A stretch of 64,000 bases of DNA from JBMNFI01 sp050949225. GTDB lineage: Bacteria > Bacillota > Dehalobacteriia > UBA4068. A program made the translations under genes and the position numbers. Within the stretch, counting starts at the first letter, position 1. The number at the start of each line of letters is the position of its first letter. The notes beneath the pieces are model-generated. The model did no database searches, had not been told where the DNA came from, and saw only the letters and a program-made list of their open reading frames with translations. This document shows positions 8,450 to 17,078 of this stretch, piece after piece. The stretch lies in assembly GCA_050949225.1 (NCBI GenBank), contig JBMNFI010000001.1:620001-684000 (forward strand), written 5' to 3'.

Positions 8450-9325
8450 ATGACACGGATACTATATGGTAAAGAAGTTGCCGAATTGGTCAAGGAAAAC
8501 AATCTGCAAAAAGCCAACCAATTAAGAGCACAAAATATTATCCCCCGCTTAGGCATTATTCGCGTGGGAGAAAGACCGGATGATCTTTATTATCAAAAAA
8601 GTCTGGAAAAAGTTTGTGCTGCTGCTAATGTGGACTGTCGGCTTACCCCCCTTGCAGAAAAGGTAGAGCAAACGGCTTTAGAAAAAGCCATTTCCACCCT
8701 TAGCGCCGATAGCGATGTTCATGGGATCTTGCTTTTTAACCCCCTGCCCCGACATTTGGACAGTAAAAAAGCCAAAGAACTCATCTCACCCCTCAAAGAT
8801 GTTGACTGCTTGACCAAAGCCTCTGCGGCTAATGTTTTCACCGACGAGCCGGAAAGCTTTGCCCCCTGCACGGCCGCTGCCGTCATGGAGCTATTGCAGC
8901 ATTATCAACTTCCTCTGGCAGGAAAAAGGGTAACCATCGTCGGTCGCTCTTTGGTGGTTGGTAAACCACTGGCCATGCTGATGATGAAAGAAAACGCTAC
9001 GGTAACAATCTGTCATTCACGCACCAAAGACCTCCCCGGAGTTTGCAGGGAAGCAGATATTTTAGTAGCCGCCATCGGCAAAGCACAATTAATCGACCAT
9101 AATTATGTTAAAAAAGGACAAATTGTCATCGATGTCGGCATCAATCCCCATCCGCACAAAACGGGGCATATTTGCGGTGACCTTGATTATGATAACATCT
9201 TACCTATAGTAGAGGCAATTACGCCCGTACCGGGTGGCGTAGGTAGCGTTACAAGCAGCATTCTCCTGCGGCAGACTATCCAAGCTTGCCAAAAAATACA
9301 ACAGCTGGTTAAAAAACAATGCTAA
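8450..9325 (+). CDS. folD: FolD-family methylenetetrahydrofolate dehydrogenase, cyclohydrolase residues missing
   Basis: 291 residues. FolD normally oxidises 5,10-methylene-THF and hydrolyses methenyl-THF. The NADP-binding part is well kept (VGRSLVVGKPLAMLMM near 160-175) as is the C-terminal ITPVPGGVGSVT. In an ungapped comparison with E. coli FolD, Y50 and D121 are conserved (Y48, D119 here). The catalytic lysine K54 is leucine (L52, in YYQKSLEKVC), and Q98 is phenylalanine (F96, in GILLFNPLP). It may therefore be a dehydrogenase without cyclohydrolase activity. ATG at 8450 is chosen over GTG at 8447 because AAAGGAGAG is better spaced. The next gene overlaps by 7 bases. Confidence 0.85.
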   Translation: MTRILYGKEVAELVKENNLQKANQLRAQNIIPRLGIIRVGERPDDLYYQKSLEKVCAAANVDCRLTPLAEKVEQTALEKAISTLSADSDVHGILLFNPLPRHLDSKKAKELISPLKDVDCLTKASAANVFTDEPESFAPCTAAAVMELLQHYQLPLAGKRVTIVGRSLVVGKPLAMLMMKENATVTICHSRTKDLPGVCREADILVAAIGKAQLIDHNYVKKGQIVIDVGINPHPHKTGHICGDLDYDNILPIVEAITPVPGGVGSVTSSILLRQTIQACQKIQQLVKKQC

Positions 9326-9975
9326 ATACATCTCCTTCACATCAGCCGGTGCAAATCACACTTAAAGATCTTGCTCCCTGCCAACTGGGCTATCAGATCA
9401 AGATTCTTGATGAAGCGGCTACCATCTCTGATTATCTGGAGGCTCTCCGGTTATTCGCCGAGCAAACACTGGCCGATTGTAAAGGCTGTGATGGTTGCTG
9501 CTTTGAAAGAGCACCCCTAACTATTCTTGATGTGGATAGACTGGCTAAACTTTGCCCCGACTCAAATTATCCGGCTCATCAAGTAGTTAAATATTTTGGC
9601 GAGCTGCACACTTTTTCCGACGGCGCCCTGGATATCACGCTTAGACGACCTCATGGTCAGGCTTGCTTGCTTTTGGATCAAAAAAACAAGTGCTGCTCAC
9701 AGCATCAAGCGCGGCCTTTTGTCTGCCGCAGCCACTTTTGCCTGCCGCCGGATGCGACCGTGCATGAGCTGCGCAGCTTAATTACTAACTTTGGCCTGGA
9801 TGCACTAATTGTACAGCTTTATGAAGAGGAAAAAGCCGGTGCAGCAAAAATCTTACCTGATTTACAAATAGAGGATTATCAAAATTCACCTTTGATCGGA
9901 AAAACCCAAGCTGAACAAGTGTTAATCAAAGCCATCAGCCCCGCTAGTTTTTGGGAGACTGTTTTTGATAAATAA
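9319..9975 (+). CDS. YkgJ-family cysteine-cluster protein
   Basis: 218 residues. The cysteine cluster DCKGCDGCCFE near residues 53-63 and the second group NKCCSQHQARPFVCRSHFC near 121-139 match the CxxCxxCC family, thought to bind a metal or Fe-S cluster. The biochemical role is unknown; proteins with this signature are often labelled zinc/iron-chelating. The start overlaps the end of folD by 7 bases, implying translational coupling and perhaps a shared pathway. It has no signal peptide, so it is cytosolic. It is longer than minimal YkgJ proteins (about 110 residues), with a C-terminal helical extension. Confidence 0.75.
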   Translation: MLNTSPSHQPVQITLKDLAPCQLGYQIKILDEAATISDYLEALRLFAEQTLADCKGCDGCCFERAPLTILDVDRLAKLCPDSNYPAHQVVKYFGELHTFSDGALDITLRRPHGQACLLLDQKNKCCSQHQARPFVCRSHFCLPPDATVHELRSLITNFGLDALIVQLYEEEKAGAAKILPDLQIEDYQNSPLIGKTQAEQVLIKAISPASFWETVFDK

Positions 9976-10037
9976 CATAGCTTTAACTGATCATCTAACT
10001 ATTTTTAGCCGACAGAAATATTAAAGGAGGAAAAATT

Positions 10038-11219
10038 ATGCAAAGCTTCGAATTTTACAGCCCGACTAAAGTTGTCTTCGGCAAGAACTCCGAACAAAAA
10101 GCAGCTGAACTTGTTCAAGAGTTTGCAGGTCGCAAGGTTTTATTGCATTATGGCTCTCAAAGTGCAAAAAAAAGCGGCCTGGTAGATAAGGTTACCGATA
10201 TCCTGCAACAGGCAGGTCTTGCTGTGGTTGAACTGGGAGGTGTTGTTCCCAACCCTCGCCTCAGCATGGTCAGAAAAGGTATTGAGCTGGGGAAAAAAGC
10301 AGGTGTTGACTTCGTCTTAGCTCTCGGCGGCGGCAGCGTAATCGACTCCTCCAAGGCTATTGCCATCGGTCTTTATCACCAAAAAATCGATATCTGGGAT
10401 TATTTTTTACGTAAAGTTAAAATCAGCGGCACCCTACCCGTAGGTGTGATCTTAACTATCGCTGCCGCCGGCAGTGAAACCAGTAATTCCAGCGTTATTA
10501 CAAATGAAGACGGCTGGATTAAAAGAGGGATGGCCAATGATTTAACGCGGCCCAAATTTGCCATTATGAATCCTGAATTTACTTATAGCCTGCCACAATA
10601 CCAAACTGTTTGCGGCGTTACCGATATCATTATGCACACTTTGGATCGTTATTTTGCTCCTCCGGCCGAAAATGAAATGACTGATGCCATTGCCGAAGGA
10701 TTGCTGCGCACAGTCATTAGAAATGGTCGTCTGGTTCTGGATTCTCCGCAGGACTATCAGATTCGTTCTGAAATCATGTGGGCTGGCAGCCTTTCACACA
10801 ACACCCTAACCGGTCTGGGGCGGCAGCATGATTTTGCCGTACACCAGCTAGGTCATGAATTGTCCGGAAAGTTTGACGTTGCACACGGTGCCTCTTTATC
10901 GACTATGTGGGCGACCTGGGCACGCTATGTCTATCAAAAGGACATCCCCCGCTTTGCCCGCTTTGCGGCCAAAATCTGGGATATTCAAGATGAAGACCAC
11001 AAAAAAGCCGCTCTGGCCGGCATCAAAAAAACTGAAGGTTATTTCACCGAGCTGGGTATGCCCACAACCATCAGTCAATTAGTGGGACGAACCTTAACAG
11101 AAACAGAACTAACTGATCTGGCCGAAAAATGCAGCTTCTTTAAAACACGCAAAATTGGCTCCTTCTACCCCGCCGATTTTGAAATGATCCATGAACTTTA
11201 TACGCTTAATAATAAATAA
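10038..11219 (+). CDS. Iron-containing alcohol dehydrogenase (YqhD/butanol dehydrogenase type)
   Basis: 393 residues. A Rossmann-type NAD(P) domain carries GGGSVID at residues 97-103, and a helical domain holds the metal ligands expected for this family: D196, H200, H269 and H283 (corresponding to YqhD D194, H198, H267, H281). It reduces aldehydes to alcohols or the reverse, probably with NADPH because the YqhD-like branch prefers it. It is preceded by AAAGGAGG and lies 62 bp after the Cys-cluster gene. It is followed by a tautomerase gene with a short repeat between them. The substrate is not predictable; aldehyde detoxification or fermentation are both possible. Confidence 0.88.
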   Translation: MQSFEFYSPTKVVFGKNSEQKAAELVQEFAGRKVLLHYGSQSAKKSGLVDKVTDILQQAGLAVVELGGVVPNPRLSMVRKGIELGKKAGVDFVLALGGGSVIDSSKAIAIGLYHQKIDIWDYFLRKVKISGTLPVGVILTIAAAGSETSNSSVITNEDGWIKRGMANDLTRPKFAIMNPEFTYSLPQYQTVCGVTDIIMHTLDRYFAPPAENEMTDAIAEGLLRTVIRNGRLVLDSPQDYQIRSEIMWAGSLSHNTLTGLGRQHDFAVHQLGHELSGKFDVAHGASLSTMWATWARYVYQKDIPRFARFAAKIWDIQDEDHKKAALAGIKKTEGYFTELGMPTTISQLVGRTLTETELTDLAEKCSFFKTRKIGSFYPADFEMIHELYTLNNK

Positions 11220-11240
11220 AACTTGCAGTAATTCTACTCA

Positions 11241-11270
11241 GGTTTAATAAGGCCTAATAAGGATTAATAA
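11241..11270 (+). repeat. Three 10-bp tandem repeats before the tautomerase gene
   Basis: GGNNTAATAA is repeated three times with an exact 10-bp period, running into the GGAGG ribosome binding site at 11271. It is probably a local duplication of no special function. Confidence 0.6.
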
Positions 11271-11282
11271 GGAGGTGAAAAC

Positions 11283-11486
11283 ATGCCTGTTATAACAATA
11301 GAAATGATGCCTCAGGACTACGAAAAAAAAGCCGAAATCTCTAAAGTGTTTACCGATGAGCTAAGCAGAATCACAAATGTCCCTAAAGAACCAATTGTGG
11401 TCTTATTCCATGACTTATCCCCGGAACATGTCGCAGCCGGTGGCGAAATGCTGAAAGAAAAGTTTAAAAAAGAACCACCGAAATAA
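11283..11486 (+). CDS. 4-oxalocrotonate tautomerase family protein
   Basis: 67 residues. After removal of Met the protein begins with the catalytic Pro-1 (MPVITIEMM), the hallmark of the tautomerase superfamily, with the usual beta-alpha-beta layout and a KxxI..VFTDEL helix. These small subunits assemble into hexamers and catalyse keto-enol tautomerisation or related chemistry. Substrate unknown. It sits 63 bp after the alcohol dehydrogenase with a strong ribosome binding site (AAGGAGGTG) and is followed by a strong terminator, so it probably closes that transcript. No aromatic-degradation genes are nearby. Confidence 0.85.
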   Translation: MPVITIEMMPQDYEKKAEISKVFTDELSRITNVPKEPIVVLFHDLSPEHVAAGGEMLKEKFKKEPPK

Positions 11487-11504
11487 CATTGATCATGCTC
11501 TCTC

Positions 11505-11535
11505 AAAAAGAGGTGCTTTAAAGCACCTCTTTTTT
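11505..11535 (+). terminator. Rho-independent terminator after the tautomerase gene
   Basis: AAGAGGTGCTTT and AAAGCACCTCTT form a near-perfect hairpin followed by T5. Confidence 0.85.
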
Positions 11536-11668
11536 AATTCCCTGTAACACTTTTATTTTCTTTACACCTTATCTTTCTTCATTAATTAAAATTCTTTACT
11601 AAAATTGACCGACTGATTAAACTACATCACAACTGATTTTGGCATCTTCCGACAGCTTCTTTTTATCT

Positions 11669-11698
11669 TTGACAGGATTAAATTATTTTGAGTAGAAT
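11669..11698 (+). promoter_or_regulatory. Sigma-A promoter for ridA
   Basis: TTGACA, 18 bases, TAGAAT, about 70 bp before the ridA start. The remaining part of the 280-bp gap before ridA shows nothing else I can identify. Confidence 0.65.
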
Positions 11699-11766
11699 AT
11701 TGTTATTGAGAAGAATCCCATACCAATAGATCTCTCATACATAATAAACGAAAGGGTGTAATACAT

Positions 11767-12147
11767 ATGATAAAGAAAATCGCCGTCACAACTAATAAAG
11801 CTCCCGCCGCCCTCGGTCCCTACTCCCTGGCCATCCAAAGTGATGAGCTGGTTTTTACCAGCGGGCAGCTGGGGATCAATGCCGCTGATAAAAAACTGCC
11901 GGCGGATATCGCCGCACAAACCAGACAAGCTTTAGAAAATATCAGCCACCTTCTGGAAGAAAGCGGCTGCAGCATTAATCATGTTTTAAAAACAACCATT
12001 TTTTTAACTGATCTGAACGATTTTGATCAAGTAAATGAAGTTTATGGCACCTTTTTTCAAGAACCTTATCCGGCCCGCTCTACTTTTCAGGTGGCGGCCT
12101 TACCTGCCGGAGCCAAAGTAGAAATTGAGGCTATTGCCAGAAAATAA
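11767..12147 (+). CDS. ridA: RidA family enamine/imine deaminase
   Basis: 126 residues, the usual length. RidA hydrolyses reactive 2-aminoacrylate and related enamines made by PLP enzymes, protecting them, including enzymes of branched-chain amino acid synthesis (ilvBN lie 3 kb away). Signature segments are present: APAALGPYSLAIQ near residue 14, SGQLGI near 33, KTTIFLTDLNDF near 75 and RSTFQVAALPAGAKVEIEAIA at the end, including the conserved Arg of the active site. It forms a cytosolic trimer in the family. It has its own promoter. Its stop codon abuts the stop codon of convergent yitT with no gap. Confidence 0.92.
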   Translation: MIKKIAVTTNKAPAALGPYSLAIQSDELVFTSGQLGINAADKKLPADIAAQTRQALENISHLLEESGCSINHVLKTTIFLTDLNDFDQVNEVYGTFFQEPYPARSTFQVAALPAGAKVEIEAIARK

Positions 12148-13020
12148 TCAGTTGCCATCGACTCTTTTTTGCCCGCGTCGGGGAAAATCACCCATCACAT
12201 CATAAGTTTCATTAATCATCACGAAAGCCGCCGGATCGACTGCCTTAACAATGTCTTTTAAGTGTACCAGCTCCATTCGGCTAACCACGCAAATCAAAAC
12301 ATCCTTTTGTTCATGGCTAAATCCACCCGTGCCATCTACAATTGTTACACCGCGATTAAGCTCAAAAATGAGCCTTTGGGCAATCTCTTGCCCCTTGGTG
12401 CTGATGATCATCACATTACGCTTTGACTTAAATCCCTTTAAAACAGCATCAAAGGCATAAGCTGTAGCATATAAACTTACCATGGTATACATCGCTTTTT
12501 CAAAACCAAAAACAAAAGCCGCCAAACCCACAATGATCACATTACCGATTAAGGTTAATGTTCCCAGGCTAACATCCATTCGTTTTTGCATTACCAAGGA
12601 TACTATTTCGATGCCACCTGTTGAACCATAATAACGAATGATCAACCCGTCACCAATACCGACCACTACACCACCAAAAATACAGGCCAACAGTGGATTT
12701 GCGGTATAAGTAGGCAAATGCGGTTGTAAGAAAAAGAGTAAAATCCCCTGTAATGCAATCACCAGAACTGTATAAATGGTAAAACGCCGGCTCAGCTTTT
12801 TCCAAGCCAGAATTAACAAAGGAATGTTAAAACCAACTACTAAAGCAGCCAGAGAAACCTGTGGTGCAAAATGATTTAAAACAGCCGCAATCCCAAAAAC
12901 ACCCCCGGCCAATAAATCATTGGGATATAAAAAGATACAAAAAGGAACCACAAAAATAAATGTACCGACAAACATAAAAAAGACATTTCTTGCTTCTTTA
13001 CGCAGTGAAATCTTTTTCAT
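12148..13020 (-). CDS. YitT family membrane protein
   Basis: 290 residues. Five or six membrane helices are followed by a soluble C-terminal DUF2179-type domain (about residues 205-285, with RNVMIISTKGQEIAQRLIFEL and GVTIVDGTGGFS). The glycine-rich segment IGDGLIIRYYGSTGGIEIVS near residue 120 is typical of YitT. The molecular function is unknown for the family; some members influence stress or resistance phenotypes. It is a single gene whose 3' end meets ridA exactly, and I see no terminator hairpin at the junction. Confidence 0.88.
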   Translation of the reverse strand: MKKISLRKEARNVFFMFVGTFIFVVPFCIFLYPNDLLAGGVFGIAAVLNHFAPQVSLAALVVGFNIPLLILAWKKLSRRFTIYTVLVIALQGILLFFLQPHLPTYTANPLLACIFGGVVVGIGDGLIIRYYGSTGGIEIVSLVMQKRMDVSLGTLTLIGNVIIVGLAAFVFGFEKAMYTMVSLYATAYAFDAVLKGFKSKRNVMIISTKGQEIAQRLIFELNRGVTIVDGTGGFSHEQKDVLICVVSRMELVHLKDIVKAVDPAAFVMINETYDVMGDFPRRGQKRVDGN

Positions 13021-13133
13021 GGCAATCTCCTTTCAACCAAGAGTTCACCTCAAATTTAATGTTATGAACTCACTTTATTATAGCACTATTTATTATATCA
13101 TTAAAGAGAATTAAATAAACGCAGGAGGCATAA

Positions 13134-13898
13134 ATGTTCCCTTTAGTCCACCATTATAGCAATAAACAAGTTTTTGGTCATGCCAATGTAGACAACAGCC
13201 TGATTTTGGGCGGATTATTCCCCGATCTAGCTATCAATACGGGTCTTTCCCGAAATACCGCTCACACTTGCGGCCCGGCCTTTTATGAGTGGCATCAACT
13301 ACATCAGTGCAAACATCTTAATTTTATTAAAGGCATCCTTACCCATAACACCTTACCTGAAGGCCTTGATTACTACTCCGATGAATTTTGGCCCGGCGGC
13401 GAAAAAGGTTATTGCTTTCAACAGGGCCGCTCCTGGATGAAAGAAGTGGAAAAAGCCACCGGTCTACCCCAAAAGTTGATCTGGTGGAAATCACATAACT
13501 TCGTCGAAATGGCCTTTGAACTGATAGCTTATCAAAGAGACCCGTTTCTGGGTCTACAGATATTAGAGGCTATTGGTGATCACCAGACCATTGAAGAAGT
13601 CTCCACAATGGTCAGCGATTTTTTCCGGATTGATAAAAAGAAAATGATTGAAGCCTATGAAATGGTTCCCAAAATCTTTGCTCTTTCTGAAGTCACACCG
13701 CAAACTTTGGCGGAAAAACAATGCCGTTCTTTCCAAACACGCCATAATTGTCATAACGGTAATATCGAGGAAATGAGCCACCTTCTGGAAGAAATGACTT
13801 GCTATTTCGACGATAAATTTGACCCCTTTATGCAAACAACAACTCACCTGATAAAAAACATGTTAAGCTCCCTTTGCGAAAAGCATCAAGAAAGTTAA
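13134..13898 (+). CDS. Putative zinc-dependent phospholipase C-like protein
   Basis: 254 residues, no signal peptide. Features recall the zinc-dependent phospholipase C (PF00882-like) fold: an early histidine pair (LVHHYS), GGLFPDLAI near residue 30, a buried LTHNTLPEGLDYYSDE near 75-90 and SHNFVEMAFEL near 122, where H, D and E residues are spaced as potential metal ligands. I assign the family from this pattern only. Cytosolic location would be unusual for a phospholipase, so another metal-dependent hydrolase is possible. The ATG follows GCAGGAGG. It is monocistronic and ends in a strong terminator. Confidence 0.5.
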   Translation: MFPLVHHYSNKQVFGHANVDNSLILGGLFPDLAINTGLSRNTAHTCGPAFYEWHQLHQCKHLNFIKGILTHNTLPEGLDYYSDEFWPGGEKGYCFQQGRSWMKEVEKATGLPQKLIWWKSHNFVEMAFELIAYQRDPFLGLQILEAIGDHQTIEEVSTMVSDFFRIDKKKMIEAYEMVPKIFALSEVTPQTLAEKQCRSFQTRHNCHNGNIEEMSHLLEEMTCYFDDKFDPFMQTTTHLIKNMLSSLCEKHQES

Positions 13899-13934
13899 TC
13901 TCTCTCATTTTACAAACCTCTTTTTGAAATAGTC

Positions 13935-13970
13935 AGAGCCCGATGACCTGATCAAGTCGTCGGGCTCTCT
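13935..13970 (+). terminator. Terminator after the phospholipase-like gene
   Basis: AGAGCCCGATGAC pairs with GTCGTCGGGCTCT (13 bp, one G-U) around an 8-base loop. The T tract is short. Confidence 0.75.
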
Positions 13971-14061
13971 TTATAGAATAAAGCATCTGTCTTTTTCTTT
14001 ATTCGTAAAAGGCCTATAGCCTACTATATTCTATGTGAACATTATCATAAAAGTGATATTA

Positions 14062-14089
14062 ACATATTGCTTTTCCTAAGCATAAACTA
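14062..14089 (+). promoter_or_regulatory. Sigma-K-type promoter for the Cys-rich gene
   Basis: ACA at 14062-14064, exactly 16 bases, then CATAAACTA at 14081-14089. This fits the sigma-K consensus mACm-N16-CATAnnnTA (established for Bacillus) at every defined position. The predicted start lies about 30 bases before the ATG. No sigma-A promoter is evident. Confidence 0.55.
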
Positions 14090-14123
14090 TAAACAAATAA
14101 TTCTTTTAGGAGAGGTGTTTTTT

Positions 14124-14720
14124 ATGAAAGGTTTTTGTAATACCGGTAGTAAATGTAGAAAACCATCAAGTCCCCCCAAAGGCGTAAAATGTCTAACACA
14201 ATGTGTCCTGGATAGCTGCAAACAGTGTATCGAGGTAAGTACGGAAATCAAATTACCCATCCAACAACCAAGCGTCAGAAGCAGCAGTCTGCCTCCGGTC
14301 GGCACCTGCATTCCTATCAATCCCGCCGGCCAGATAAATTGTCAGGAAATCAGCCGTGAATGCACTTGTGAAGGTATGTGTTTATCAACCGTGTTGTTTA
14401 ATTATCCTATGCAATTGCATAATCCTTGTAATCCCTGTGATGCCATGTTCTATAATATTACCTCCATGGAAAATGTTGCCCTGTGCTGTACCGCAGATTC
14501 GCAGCTCGATTGCGTAAACACACGCATCATTTCAGCAAAAGCCGTGGTAACAAATGTGGATTGTGAAAATATCACAATCACTATTAAATTATGGGTTGAT
14601 ACCGAATACCATCAAACCGCCTATCAAGAAATTTGCATGCCTCAAGCTTATGTAACCGAAAAACGTATTTGTGATGAAGGTATGTCCCCCTGTGAATTCA
14701 ACCAAAGAAGAACCAGATAA
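14124..14720 (+). CDS. Cys-rich protein of unknown function, probably spore-associated
   Basis: 198 residues with 20 cysteines, spread over the whole length and partly paired (CLTQC, CKQC, CTCEGMC, CNPC, CC). The N-terminal 20 residues are basic and there is no signal peptide or membrane helix. The C-terminal half (from about residue 105) looks like a beta domain (ITITIKLWVDTEYHQTAYQEICM). I do not recognise a named family. The ATG at 14124 is selected because AGGAGAGGTG lies just upstream; an upstream in-frame ATG at 14067 would overlap the promoter. The sigma-K-like promoter suggests late mother-cell expression, so a disulfide-cross-linked coat component is a reasonable inference, not proof. 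Confidence 0.7.
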   Translation: MKGFCNTGSKCRKPSSPPKGVKCLTQCVLDSCKQCIEVSTEIKLPIQQPSVRSSSLPPVGTCIPINPAGQINCQEISRECTCEGMCLSTVLFNYPMQLHNPCNPCDAMFYNITSMENVALCCTADSQLDCVNTRIISAKAVVTNVDCENITITIKLWVDTEYHQTAYQEICMPQAYVTEKRICDEGMSPCEFNQRRTR

Positions 14721-14748
14721 AATATTTTTTGTTTAACAACTACCTAAA

Positions 14749-14785
14749 AACCCGCCGAGATGCTTTGCATCTTGGCGGGTTTTTT
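14749..14785. terminator. Bidirectional terminator between the Cys-rich gene and ilvN
   Basis: CCCGCCgAGATGC and GCATCTtGGCGGG form a long stem with a TTT loop. T-rich tracts lie on both sides, so it can serve both convergent genes. Confidence 0.85.
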
Positions 14786-14790
14786 AACCT

Positions 14791-15294
14791 TTAAATATCA
14801 TGTGCCGCACTTTCCGGCGAACGTGAGAGAAAAATCTCACCGGTACGGATAATTTCAACGATCCCATGCCTTTCCATCAGTTGACAAAAAGCATCGATTT
14901 TATTAGCCTCCCCCGTAACCTCAATAACCATGGTTTCAGGGTGCACATCAATGATTTTTGCACGAAAAATAGCCACAACATTGGTGATGTCGGCACGTTC
15001 TTTTTCCGAGGCCTTAACCTTTAAAAGTGCCATCTCACGCGCAATATGATCAATCTCTGTCATATCAACAACTTTGATGACTTCAATTAATTTACCAAAT
15101 TGATCATTAATCTGATCAATTTCCGCCTGATCAACTACATTAAGCACTACGGAAATACGCGTTACATCAGGTAACTCCGTTGAAGAGGCAGCAATACTTT
15201 CTATATTGAAGCCTCGCCTCGAAATTAATCCCGAAACATGTGTCAAAACCCCGGGTCTATTTTCTACTAAAACAGTAACTGTATGTTTCATCAC
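14791..15294 (-). CDS. ilvN: Acetolactate synthase small (regulatory) subunit
   Basis: 167 residues. The N-terminal ACT domain (MKHTVTVLVENRPGVLTHVS, then FNIESIAA) binds valine for feedback inhibition, and a second ACT-like C-terminal domain follows (residues about 80-160). It activates and regulates the catalytic subunit IlvB in the first step of valine, leucine and isoleucine synthesis. It starts 9 bases after the ilvB stop. Length and motifs are normal (the larger ilvH-type, about 160 residues). Confidence 0.95.
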   Translation of the reverse strand: MMKHTVTVLVENRPGVLTHVSGLISRRGFNIESIAASSTELPDVTRISVVLNVVDQAEIDQINDQFGKLIEVIKVVDMTEIDHIAREMALLKVKASEKERADITNVVAIFRAKIIDVHPETMVIEVTGEANKIDAFCQLMERHGIVEIIRTGEIFLSRSPESAAHDI

Positions 15295-15303
15295 AAAAAC
15301 CCC

Positions 15304-16995
15304 TTAATCATCATAATACATCTGATAAAGCGCCGAATTAGGTGCTACCATCGGCAAAACGTTAGCCTCTTCATCCACTCGCACGTTAATAAAAATAGGC
15401 CCTTTGGCTTTTTCGGCCCGTTTTAAAGCAGACGGTAAATCCTCACGAGTATCAACATTGATCCCTTGTGCACCCATTGCCTGAGCCAATAAAGAAAAAT
15501 CTGTTGGTTTTTGATGCTGTGAGCCGCAATAACGTCTTTCATAAAAAAGTCTCTGCCATTGACGCACCATGCCTAAACCGTCATTATTGAGGATTATCAC
15601 CTTAATACGACAATTTTCTTCCACAGCAGTAGCAATCTCCTGACAGTTCATCATCATACAACCATCACCGGTTACCAGCCAAACATCCTGATCTGGGCAA
15701 GCCACCGCCGCCCCAATCGCCGCCGGCAAACCATAACCCATGGTGCCCAAGCCGCCGGAGGACAAAAAGCGCCGCGGCCCTGTAATATTAAGATATTGAG
15801 CCGCCCACATCTGATGTTGTCCCACATCAGTGACGATAATTGCATCCCCATGTAAATAACCGTTCAAAGCCTCCAGTACCGCCTGCGGTTTAATATATTT
15901 GGCAGTATCCTGATACTTCAAGGGATAGGTCTTGGCAACCTGATCTAATTCATTTTGCCACTCCTGCCAATCAGCAGTTCTCTGCTCCACCTGCTCCAGT
16001 TGCGCAGCCAATTGTGGAACCGACCAGCGCAAATCACCTAAAACTCGATAATCCGCCTTCACTATCTTACCAATTTCCGCAGGATCAATATCAAAATGAG
16101 CAATCTTAGCCTGAGTGGCAAAATGATTAACCGCGCCTGTCACCCGATCATCAAAACGAACTCCCAGCCCAATCAACAAATCACACTTAGAAATGGCCAT
16201 ATTGGCTACATAAGTTCCGTGCATACCAAGCATGCCTAAATTTTGCGGATGATTCCTGGCAGTAGCAGACAGCCCTAAAAGACTTGAAACAAAAGGGATG
16301 CCGGTTCGGTCAATCAGCTGCCGTACTTTACAGCTGACATCTGCTGCAACCACTCCGCCGCCAATAAAAAACAAAGGCTTTTTAGCTTGAGATAAAGCCT
16401 TAATAACTTGTGCTACTTCCTGCTCATCACCATAAATTACAGGCTTATAACCACGCATTTTTATCTGAGAAATATCAGGATAAGTAAATTCCATCTGTTG
16501 CGTCAAAACGTCCTTGGGAACATCAATTAAAACAGGTCCCGGTCTGCCGGTTCTGGCAATATAAAAAGCTTTTGCCAAAGCCTCCGGCAACATTTTATAA
16601 TCCCTCACCATAAAGTTGTGTTTCGTTATCGGCGTGCTGATACCTGTAATATCGGCCTCTTGAAATGAATCCTTACCCAAAGCGGGTAAAGCCACCTGGC
16701 AAGTAATACACACAATCGGCACAGAATCCATATAAGCAGTAGCAATCCCTGTGACCAGATTAGTAGCTCCGGGACCAGAGGTAGCAAAGCAAACCCCTAC
16801 CTTGCCGCTGGCCCGAGCATAACCGTCTGCGGCATGCACTGCACCTTGCTCATGCCTGGGTAGAATATGCCTGATCTCAGAATCATATAAACAGTCATAT
16901 AAAGGTAAGGCCACACCGCCCGGATAACCAAAAACGACGTCAACACCTTCCTTTTTTAAAGCCTCCATAATAATTTGTCCACCAGATAAAAGCAC
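15304..16995 (-). CDS. ilvB: Acetolactate synthase large subunit, biosynthetic type
   Basis: 563 residues. A thiamine diphosphate enzyme that condenses pyruvate to acetolactate (or with 2-oxobutyrate). The N-terminal pyrimidine-binding domain has FGYPGG and the catalytic glutamate in RHEQGAVHAADGYAR near residue 47. The central domain binds FAD. The C-terminal PP domain has VTGDGCMMMNCQE and the NND metal motif. The frame extends upstream, but GTG at 16995 is chosen because AGAGGTGA lies 5 bases ahead and the protein then begins MLLSGGQIIM as in relatives. It is followed by ilvN. A promoter is visible about 85 bp upstream; no T-box leader is seen. Confidence 0.95.
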   Translation of the reverse strand: MLLSGGQIIMEALKKEGVDVVFGYPGGVALPLYDCLYDSEIRHILPRHEQGAVHAADGYARASGKVGVCFATSGPGATNLVTGIATAYMDSVPIVCITCQVALPALGKDSFQEADITGISTPITKHNFMVRDYKMLPEALAKAFYIARTGRPGPVLIDVPKDVLTQQMEFTYPDISQIKMRGYKPVIYGDEQEVAQVIKALSQAKKPLFFIGGGVVAADVSCKVRQLIDRTGIPFVSSLLGLSATARNHPQNLGMLGMHGTYVANMAISKCDLLIGLGVRFDDRVTGAVNHFATQAKIAHFDIDPAEIGKIVKADYRVLGDLRWSVPQLAAQLEQVEQRTADWQEWQNELDQVAKTYPLKYQDTAKYIKPQAVLEALNGYLHGDAIIVTDVGQHQMWAAQYLNITGPRRFLSSGGLGTMGYGLPAAIGAAVACPDQDVWLVTGDGCMMMNCQEIATAVEENCRIKVIILNNDGLGMVRQWQRLFYERRYCGSQHQKPTDFSLLAQAMGAQGINVDTREDLPSALKRAEKAKGPIFINVRVDEEANVLPMVAPNSALYQMYYDD

Positions 16996-17078
16996 TAATT
17001 TCACCTCTAATAATTTAAGTATTTTATCCCATATACCATATATGATATACAAGTGTCCATTTTATAGCTATAAAAATT

